The notes under the pieces are model-generated. The model was not told the DNA's origin and ran no database searches. It worked only from the letters and a program-made list of their open reading frames with translations. This document shows positions 5,573 through 10,420 of a DNA stretch of 10,420 bases, piece by piece; positions within the stretch are counted from its first letter, which is position 1, and every line of letters begins with the position of its first letter. Source of the DNA: Solirubrobacterales bacterium (lineage in GTDB: Bacteria > Actinomycetota > Thermoleophilia > Solirubrobacterales > Solirubrobacteraceae); assembly GCA_025964065.1 (NCBI GenBank), contig JAOPZO010000110.1, forward strand, positions 1-10,420. Direction: 5' to 3'. A program made the translations under genes and the position numbers.

Positions 5573-7300
5573 CTACCGCAGGGCGAGCGCGGAGCCCGGG
5601 GCGCCGGCGCCGCGCTCCAAGGTGACCACGAAGGCCTCGACGACCCGCGGGTCGAACTGCGTGCCCGCGTGGCGGCGCAGCTCCCCGATCGCCGCCGCCG
5701 GTGACATGCCGCGGCGGTACACCCGGTCGCTCGTCATCGCCTCGTAGGAGTCCGCGACGGCGAGGATGCGCGCCTCGAGCTGGATGTCGGCGCCGCCGTA
5801 GCCCGCGGGGTAGCCGAGGCCGTCGGGTCGTTCGTGGTGGGCGAGCACCCAGGCCGAGAGGTCCGAGAGGTTCGCGCTCGCGAGGATCCGCGCGCCGAAC
5901 TCCGGGTGCTTGCGCACCTCGGCCCACTCCGCGGCGTCGAGCGGCCCCGCCTTCGTGAGGACGGGGTCCGAGACGCCGATCTTGCCGATGTCGTGGAGCA
6001 GCCCGGCGAGGCGGATCCGCTCCACGTGCTCCGGCTCGAGCCCGAGCTCCTGCGCGATCGCCCGGGCGTAGCGCCCGACGCACTCGGAGTGGGCCGCGGT
6101 CCCCGTGTCGCGGAGGTCGAGCGTCTCCGCGAGGACGAGCACCGCGGTGAGCTGCTCGACCGGGGCGGGCTCGCCGCCCGGCTGCCGCAGCGCCGAGCGG
6201 ACCTCGGCGGAGTAGGAGACGGAGCGGTCGCGACCCAGGTGCTTCGCGAGGTAGAGCGCCTGGTCGGCGCTGTGGAGGAGCGCGTCGGCGGTCGTCCCGT
6301 GCTGCAACCCGGTGGCGACGCCGATGGAGATCGAGAACGTCCGGTCCTCACGGGACATCTCGGCCCGTACACGCCGCCGCAGCCGCTCCGCGAAGAGGAA
6401 CGCGCCGTGCTGGTCCGTCGCGGGGAGGATGAGCGCGAACTCCTCGCCCCCGATGCGCGCCGCCCCGTCGACGGCGCGGGTCGTGGCCCGGACGAGGTCG
6501 GCGAACTCCTGAAGCACGCGGTCGCCGGCGCGGTGCCCCTGCGTGTCGTTGATCGCCTTGAAGTGGTCGATGTCGCCGACGAGCAGCGACACGGGCACCT
6601 CCGTCCGGGTCGCCCGGGCGAGCTCGAGCTCCATGAGCTCCTCGAATCCGCGCCGGTTCAGGAGCCCGGTGAGCGAGTCCTTCCGGGCGACCTCCCCGAG
6701 CTGCTCGATGAGCCGCGCGGACCGCTCGTGCAGGATGTCCGCGAGCGTGCCCGTGACCGCGACGGTCCCGAGCGTCATGAGCCAGCGCGCGGCCGAGCCG
6801 CCGTCGCCGGCGGGGAGCACGACGAGCACCACCGCGTAGGCCACGGCGACGAGCGCGATGTGGGCGACGGCGGCGCGGCGGGAGAGGAAGAAGAACGCGT
6901 CGAAGCCGACCCAGACGTACATCAGCGCGAGCGCGGAGGCCGGATCCCCGGTCGCCCACGTGCCGGCCGAGACGAGCCCGGTGCCGAAGGCGAGGACCAG
7001 CGAGAGCGACAGGTCGCCGGGCGGCAGGCGGTCCGCCACCGCGAGCTGGACGAGCCCGCAGACCGACGCGACGAGCGCGACGACGACGACCGCGAGCGGA
7101 TCGGCGCTCGCCGCCCGCGGCAGCAGGAGGGTGCCGAGCGCGAGCAGGCCGCCCGCGACGAAGAGCAGCCCGAGGGCGCGCCAGCGGACCGCCTCGCCCA
7201 TGCGCTCGACGACCGCGAAGCGCAGCGCGCGCAGCCGGAGGGCGGAGCGCAGCGCGCGCAGCCGGAGGGCGGAGTGGGATCGGGCGGCGGGCGGGGGCAT
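5573..7300 (-). CDS. Membrane-bound GGDEF and HD-GYP protein (cyclic-di-GMP synthesis and breakdown)
   Basis: 575 residues. Six hydrophobic segments lie at about 43-61, 69-90, 97-116, 122-140, 144-163 and 172-190, forming an integral sensor region. A GGDEF domain spans about 200-365: KDSLTGLLNRRGFEEL, GDIDHFKAINDTQGH, and active-site GGEEF at 284-288. The inhibitory RxxD motif (RAVD, 275-278) sits five residues before it. An HD-GYP phosphodiesterase domain spans about 380-560: H404, HD at 436-437 in LLHDIGKIGV, HHERPDGLGYP at 488-498, and D517 in AVADSYEAMTSDRVYRR. Both active sites look intact, so it could make and degrade the messenger; which activity prevails cannot be read from sequence. 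The start is ATG at 7300; the next ATG at 7201 would drop a basic 33-residue lead that contains a 27-bp tandem duplication. Third bases are G/C-rich through this lead, so I keep it, with moderate certainty. Confidence 0.93.
   Translation of the reverse strand: MPPPAARSHSALRLRALRSALRLRALRFAVVERMGEAVRWRALGLLFVAGGLLALGTLLLPRAASADPLAVVVVALVASVCGLVQLAVADRLPPGDLSLSLVLAFGTGLVSAGTWATGDPASALALMYVWVGFDAFFFLSRRAAVAHIALVAVAYAVVLVVLPAGDGGSAARWLMTLGTVAVTGTLADILHERSARLIEQLGEVARKDSLTGLLNRRGFEELMELELARATRTEVPVSLLVGDIDHFKAINDTQGHRAGDRVLQEFADLVRATTRAVDGAARIGGEEFALILPATDQHGAFLFAERLRRRVRAEMSREDRTFSISIGVATGLQHGTTADALLHSADQALYLAKHLGRDRSVSYSAEVRSALRQPGGEPAPVEQLTAVLVLAETLDLRDTGTAAHSECVGRYARAIAQELGLEPEHVERIRLAGLLHDIGKIGVSDPVLTKAGPLDAAEWAEVRKHPEFGARILASANLSDLSAWVLAHHERPDGLGYPAGYGGADIQLEARILAVADSYEAMTSDRVYRRGMSPAAAIGELRRHAGTQFDPRVVEAFVVTLERGAGAPGSALALR
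7220..7273. repeat. 27-bp tandem duplication, in frame in the GGDEF/HD-GYP N-terminus
   Basis: Two perfect adjacent copies (7220-7246 and 7247-7273) of a unit starting GCGCAGCGCGCGCAGCCG and ending GAGGGCGGA. On the minus strand it encodes ALRLRALRS-type 9-residue repeats at residues 11-27, just before the first TM helix. If translation instead starts at 7201, the repeat lies in the upstream region. Confidence 0.95.
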
Positions 7301-7376
7301 GCGCTTGGGAGCTCCCGCGCAGCATCGGCATCTGGCCCCAGGACTTGAGTCGCTCGTGCGACGCGGCGACGTGGTT

Positions 7377-7382
7377 TAGGTT
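7377..7382 (+). promoter_or_regulatory. Putative -10 hexamer TAGGTT for HMG-CoA reductase (leaderless arrangement)
   Basis: TAGGTT ends 8 nt before the ATG at 7391. TTGAGT at 7345-7350 is 26 nt upstream, too far for a normal -35. No Shine-Dalgarno sequence at proper spacing is visible before this start, which fits a leaderless message. Confidence 0.5.
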
Positions 7383-7390
7383 CGGCGACC

Positions 7391-8584
7391 ATGAGCACCG
7401 AGCCACCCGCCGCGCCCCGGATTCCCCGCGAGGCGGGCGCCGCCGACTACTCCGTGGGGGCCGCGGCGGCCCGCCGCGCGTTCGCCACGGAGCAGACGGG
7501 CGCCGTCCTCGACCACGTCGGCCGCTTCTCCGCCGACCCCGGCGAGCTGCCCGGGAACATCGAGAACTTCATGGGCTCGGCGCAGGTCCCCATCGGGCTG
7601 GCGGGGCCGCTGCGGGTCGACGGGGAGCACGCGCAGGGCGACTTCTGGGTGCCGCTCGCGACGGTCGAGGGCACGCTCGTCGCCTCCTACAACCGCGGGA
7701 TGAAGCTCCTGCGCGCGAGCGGCGGCGTGAAGACCACGATCGTCGACGACGCGATGCAGCGCGCGCCGTCGTTCGTCTTCCCGAGCGCGCGCGAGGCGCG
7801 GGCGTTCGGCGAGTGGCTCACGGAGCACTTCGAGGAGATCGCCGCGGCGGCGGAGGAGACGACGGGCACCGGCAAGCTCCGGGACATCGAGCAGTACCCC
7901 GCCGCCCGCATCCGCTACACGCGCTTCAACTACACGACGGGGGACGCGGCGGGCCAGAACATGACGGGGAAGGCGACGCTCGCCGCCTGCCGCTGGATCG
8001 TCGAGAACTGCCCGCTGCCGATCGAGCGGTACTACCTCGAGTCGAACTTCGCCACGGACAAGAAGGCCTCGCAGGTGAACATGATGCGGGTGCGCGGCAA
8101 GCGCGTCATCGCCGAGGCGACGATCCCGGGCGACCTGCTGCGGAGCATGATGCGCGTGGAGCCCGAGGCGCTCTTCCGCTCCCGCCTCGTCTCCACGCTC
8201 GGCGGCGCGATGGCGGGGGTGAACAACACGGGCTCGCACTCCGCCAACGCGATCACCGCACTCTTCATCGCGACGGGCCAGGACGCCGCGAACGTCGCGG
8301 AGTCAAGCGCGGCCTACGCCTTCGCCGAGCTCACGCCGGAGGGCGACTACTACTACGCGATCACGCTGCCGTCGCTCATCGTCGCGACCTACGGGGGCGG
8401 CACCGGGCTCGCGACGCAGCGTGAGTGCCTCGAGCTGCTCGGGTGCTACGGGACCGGCGGGGTCCGGAAGTTCGCGGAGGTCGTGGCGGCGACCGTCCTC
8501 TGCGGGGAGCTGTCGCTCTCCGCGGCGATCGTCGCCGAGGAGTGGGTCGAGGCGCACGACCAGTTCGGGCGCAACCGCCCGTAG
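7391..8584 (+). CDS. Class I hydroxymethylglutaryl-CoA reductase
   Basis: 397 residues, soluble, without the N-terminal membrane domain of eukaryotic forms. It reduces HMG-CoA to mevalonate, normally with NADPH, the committed step of the mevalonate isoprenoid route. Motifs in order: ENFMGSAQVPIGLAGPL at 58-74; TVEGTLVAS with catalytic E93; DAAGQNMTGKAT at 185-196 (canonical DAMGMNM altered); ATDKKAS with catalytic K224; GGAMAGVNNTGSHSANAI at 271-288; ATGQDAANVAES with catalytic D298; PSLIVATYGGGTGLATQ at 327-343; and the C-terminal AHDQFGRNRP with catalytic H389. All four catalytic residues are present. The pattern follows the class I (eukaryotic and archaeal) layout rather than class II. No other mevalonate gene lies nearby. 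Most actinobacteria use the MEP route, so this gene may come from old transfer or serve a special pathway; its base composition is like its neighbours. Confidence 0.95.
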   Translation: MSTEPPAAPRIPREAGAADYSVGAAAARRAFATEQTGAVLDHVGRFSADPGELPGNIENFMGSAQVPIGLAGPLRVDGEHAQGDFWVPLATVEGTLVASYNRGMKLLRASGGVKTTIVDDAMQRAPSFVFPSAREARAFGEWLTEHFEEIAAAAEETTGTGKLRDIEQYPAARIRYTRFNYTTGDAAGQNMTGKATLAACRWIVENCPLPIERYYLESNFATDKKASQVNMMRVRGKRVIAEATIPGDLLRSMMRVEPEALFRSRLVSTLGGAMAGVNNTGSHSANAITALFIATGQDAANVAESSAAYAFAELTPEGDYYYAITLPSLIVATYGGGTGLATQRECLELLGCYGTGGVRKFAEVVAATVLCGELSLSAAIVAEEWVEAHDQFGRNRP

Positions 8585-8605
8585 CGTGCGCCCGCGACCG
8601 GCCGC

Positions 8606-8633
8606 AGCGCGGGGGACCGGAGCCCCCCGCGCT
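8606..8633. terminator. Shared terminator-like hairpin between convergent HMG-CoA reductase and CBS genes
   Basis: AGCGCGGGGG at 8606-8615 pairs with CCCCCGCGCT at 8624-8633, a perfect 10-bp stem with an 8-nt loop. It is centred in the 63-bp gap between two converging stop codons and could act for both directions. No T-tract. Confidence 0.6.
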
Positions 8634-8647
8634 CGCCGGAGCGGGTG

Positions 8648-9070
8648 CTACCGCGAGATGGCCTCGACGAGCTCGCCGACCTTCTGCTCGTCGTAGTTCC
8701 GGGCGATGTCGGCCTGGGAGATGATCCCGACGAGGTCGTGGCCGTCGATGACCGGGAGGCGGCGGACCTGGTGCTGCGACATCGTCCGGAGCGCCTCCTC
8801 GAGCGAGTCGTCGGCGCCGACGGTGACGGTCTTCCCGTCGCCCTGGCCGAGCTCGCCCGCCTTCGTGCTCGCGGGGTCCTTGCCCTCCGCCAGGACCTTC
8901 ACGACGATGTCGCGGTCGGTCAGCATCCCCTTCAGGCGGTTGTCGTTCCCGCAGATCGGGAGCGCGCCGACGTCGAGCGCCTTGAGCTGCTTCGCCGCGT
9001 CGAGGACGGAGTCGTCCTCCCCGACGCAGGTCGTGTCCGGGGTCATGACGTCCCGTGCGGTCTTGGCCAT
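8648..9070 (-). CDS. Two-CBS-domain protein (Hrp1-like)
   Basis: 140 residues made only of a CBS pair (Bateman module). The first CBS spans about 7-65: DVMTPDTTCVGEDDSVLDAA, then VGALPICGNDNRLKGMLTDR with DIV. The second spans about 75-130: VTVGADDSLEEALRTMSQHQ, then VRRLPVIDGHDLVGIISQAD with IAR. Such stand-alone pairs bind adenosine nucleotides and sense energy or redox state; the best-known actinobacterial example is hypoxic response protein Hrp1 of Mycobacterium tuberculosis. The ATG at 9070 is preceded by GAGGAG at 9079-9084 with 8 nt spacing, so the start is firm even though the frame runs further upstream. It is divergent from the manganese catalase, suggesting shared stress control. 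Confidence 0.93.
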   Translation of the reverse strand: MAKTARDVMTPDTTCVGEDDSVLDAAKQLKALDVGALPICGNDNRLKGMLTDRDIVVKVLAEGKDPASTKAGELGQGDGKTVTVGADDSLEEALRTMSQHQVRRLPVIDGHDLVGIISQADIARNYDEQKVGELVEAISR

Positions 9071-9141
9071 GTGTCCAGCTCCTCGGGTTCGGTTTCCAGG
9101 TGGCCGCTGGCTACCCGGCGCCGTCGCGGCGAAGGGGCGCA

Positions 9142-9185
9142 CGTCAGCCAACTGACGCGGTGGAGCAGCGGGGTCGTCAGGCAAC
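9142..9185. promoter_or_regulatory. Dyad and repeated half-site in the CBS / Mn-catalase divergent promoter region
   Basis: CGTCAGCCAACTGACG at 9142-9157 is a perfect 6-bp dyad with a 4-nt spacer. A near-copy of its left part recurs as CGTCAGGCAAC at 9175-9185 (first copy CGTCAGCCAAC), 33 bp downstream in the same orientation, close to three helical turns. It lies in the 166-bp gap between divergent stress-type genes, about 52-95 bp before the catalase start. An operator for a stress regulator is plausible; the binding protein is unknown. I do not see a clear -35/-10 pair. Confidence 0.4.
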
Positions 9186-9236
9186 CCGGACCGGGCATGG
9201 GTGGAAGACCCCATCCCCTCCGAAGGAGCCACCCGA

Positions 9237-10223
9237 ATGATCGTTCGCTTCGACCGCATCGCCGTCGAGCTGCCACCGCCGTCCACCCCCGATCCCGCCG
9301 GCGCCTCCGTCGTGCAGGAGCTCATGGGCGGGAAGTTCGGCGAGATGTCCACCTTCATGAACTACTCCTTCCAGTCGTGGAACTTCCGCGACCGGCAGAA
9401 GGCGCGCCCGTTCTACGACCTGATCGCGAACATCGCGGCGGAGGAGTTCGGTCACATGGAGGTCGTCGCGATGACGATCAACTCCATGCTCACCGGCGTC
9501 TCGACGTCCTCGAACGAGCCCGACCCCAGCGACCACCCGCTCGACGGCGCGCAGCTCTTCCGCAACACGCGCCAGTGGATCTCGGGCGGGATGTCGGCCC
9601 TGCCGCAGAACTCGAACGGCGACCCGTGGACGGGCGAGTTCGTGAACGCGACGGGCGACCTCGTCCAGGACCTCGTGCACAACTACTTCCTCGAGTCGGG
9701 GGCGCGGCGCGAGAAGCTCCGCGTGTACGAGGCGGTCGACCACCCGGCGGCCAAGGCGCTCACGGGCTACCTGCTCGTCCGCGGCGGCGTCCACCAGGTT
9801 GCCTACGCCCGCGCGCTCGAGAACCTCACGGGGGCGAACATGAGCAAGCTCTTCCCCTCGCCCAGCATCCCGACGGACAAGATCCCCGAGTGCCAGCCGT
9901 ACATCAAGCGCGGGGAGCACACGAAGCTCTACCGCTTCTCGCCGACGGACTACCACGAGATGGCGGCCGTCTGGAACGGCAACCATCCCGAGACGGGCGA
10001 CCCGCTCGCCGTGGTCGACACGCCGCCGGAGGGCTTCATCCCGAACGACCTGCCGGCCGCCACGGCCGTCACGACCCCGGACTGGAACCCGGACGACATC
10101 GCCGAGATCTCCCAGCGGCTGCGCGAGGCCGCCGGGCTGCCCAAGCAGCCCACGGGCGAGGTCAAGCCGGTCCCGGACGGGCTCTTCAAGGGCATCGCGG
10201 CGAAGGTCACCCCGGGGGGCTGA
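9237..10223 (+). CDS. Manganese catalase (dimanganese, non-heme)
   Basis: 328 residues. It disproportionates hydrogen peroxide to water and oxygen at a di-manganese site in a four-helix ferritin-like bundle. The five metal ligands are visible: E36 (KFGEMST), E70 and H73 (AAEEFGHME), E153 (NYFLESGARREK) and H186 (RGGVHQVAYAR). Their spacing is close to the Thermus thermophilus enzyme as I recall it. The C-terminal part from about 225 holds the usual extended tail; residues 270-328 are Pro/Thr-rich. The ATG at 9237 is fixed by GAAGGAG at 9222-9228, 8 nt upstream; an earlier in-frame ATG at 9201 would put that site inside the coding region. The protein is cytoplasmic with no signal peptide. It is divergent from the CBS-pair gene and followed after 40 bp by a hydrophobic protein gene. 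Confidence 0.96.
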   Translation: MIVRFDRIAVELPPPSTPDPAGASVVQELMGGKFGEMSTFMNYSFQSWNFRDRQKARPFYDLIANIAAEEFGHMEVVAMTINSMLTGVSTSSNEPDPSDHPLDGAQLFRNTRQWISGGMSALPQNSNGDPWTGEFVNATGDLVQDLVHNYFLESGARREKLRVYEAVDHPAAKALTGYLLVRGGVHQVAYARALENLTGANMSKLFPSPSIPTDKIPECQPYIKRGEHTKLYRFSPTDYHEMAAVWNGNHPETGDPLAVVDTPPEGFIPNDLPAATAVTTPDWNPDDIAEISQRLREAAGLPKQPTGEVKPVPDGLFKGIAAKVTPGG

Positions 10224-10251
10224 GGCACCCGTGGGCGGGCGGGTCGGCCTG

Positions 10252-10257
10252 TAGGGT
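10252..10257 (+). promoter_or_regulatory. Putative -10 hexamer TAGGGT for the right-edge gene (leaderless arrangement)
   Basis: TAGGGT ends 6 nt before the GTG at 10264, repeating the arrangement seen before the kinase and the HMG-CoA reductase. Its presence suggests that this gene has its own promoter rather than depending on catalase read-through. Confidence 0.45.
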
Positions 10258-10263
10258 CGGCCC

Positions 10264-10419
10264 GTGCCCGCCGCCTACGCCACCCGCCTGCGACTCGAGG
10301 GCGGGGTCCTCGCCGCCTCCGGCCTCGCGGCCTCCGCCGCGCTCCTCGCGCGCGCCCCGCAGTCCCGGCGCCGGCCCGCCTCCACCGTGGTGCAGGTCGC
10401 CTTCGTCGCGGGCGCCATG
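10264..10419 (+). CDS. N-terminus of an unidentified hydrophobic protein (cut by window edge)
   Basis: 52 codons are visible from GTG at 10264, with no stop before the edge. The translation starts with PAAYATRLRLEGGVLAASGL. Residues about 13-30 are Ala/Leu-rich and could be a first membrane segment, followed by a basic loop APQSRRRPAS, then VVQVAFVAGAM, which may begin a second. Third codon positions are almost all G or C, which supports coding. The family is not recognisable from this fragment. The start was chosen because the TAGGGT hexamer lies 6 nt upstream; no good ribosome-binding site is present. Confidence 0.55.
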   Translation, partial: MPAAYATRLRLEGGVLAASGLAASAALLARAPQSRRRPASTVVQVAFVAGAM

Positions 10420-10420
10420 G

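Noticed and set aside
5209..5625. A repeat protein encoded by the tandem array (12-residue repeats)
   Set aside because: The unit length is divisible by 3, so repeats appear in frames on both strands. No start with a ribosome-binding site, no sensible ends and no domain support any one frame.
808..6083. Very long overlapping open frames on both strands (for example 808-5529 minus, 1611-5747 plus)
   Set aside because: They are products of very high GC content. They run across several real genes with clear domains, and their Arg/Ala/Pro-rich translations have no recognisable domain.
9201..9236. ATG at 9201 as start of the manganese catalase
   Set aside because: The strong GAAGGAG site lies between 9201 and 9237 at ideal spacing for 9237.

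Overview
The window is a very GC-rich stretch with strong G/C preference at third codon positions and long spurious open frames on both strands. It looks like an actinobacterial chromosome. The mix of an ECF sigma factor beside a soluble Ser/Thr kinase, a GGDEF/HD-GYP protein, a class I HMG-CoA reductase, a manganese catalase and a secreted hydrolase with an AGQP-type C-terminal repeat suggests the Thermoleophilia (Solirubrobacterales-like). That placement is inference; there is no rRNA or other marker here.

Layout. Minus strand 1-995: an ECF-type sigma factor followed by the N-terminal part of a one-TM protein that runs off the left edge, separated by a hairpin. Plus strand 1048-1947: a soluble Ser/Thr protein kinase, head to head with the sigma gene. 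1948-2102: a terminator-like hairpin and a degenerate tRNA-like sequence. Minus 2103-4469: a secreted metal-dependent hydrolase, divergent from plus 4531-5160, a SMI1/KNR4 (SUKH)-like protein. 5161-5572: a gene-free convergent gap holding two long hairpins that bracket five tandem copies of a 36-bp unit with internal dyad symmetry. Minus 5573-7300: a membrane GGDEF plus HD-GYP cyclic-di-GMP enzyme. Plus 7391-8584: class I HMG-CoA reductase. Minus 8648-9070: a two-CBS-domain protein, convergent with the reductase over a strong hairpin. Plus 9237-10223: a manganese catalase divergent from the CBS gene, with a dyad between them. Plus 10264-end: the start of a hydrophobic protein cut by the window edge.

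Functional reading. Most genes are single transcription units facing each other in pairs rather than an operon. Themes are signalling (sigma factor, kinase, c-di-GMP turnover), stress (manganese catalase, CBS protein), isoprenoid precursor synthesis (HMG-CoA reductase) and secretion (hydrolase). No phage, transposase, CRISPR or defence operon is visible. The least explained pieces are the composite repeat element at 5194-5543, the recurrent TAGGKT hexamer placed 6-8 nt before several start codons (suggesting leaderless transcription), and the tRNA-like remnant at 2023-2089.
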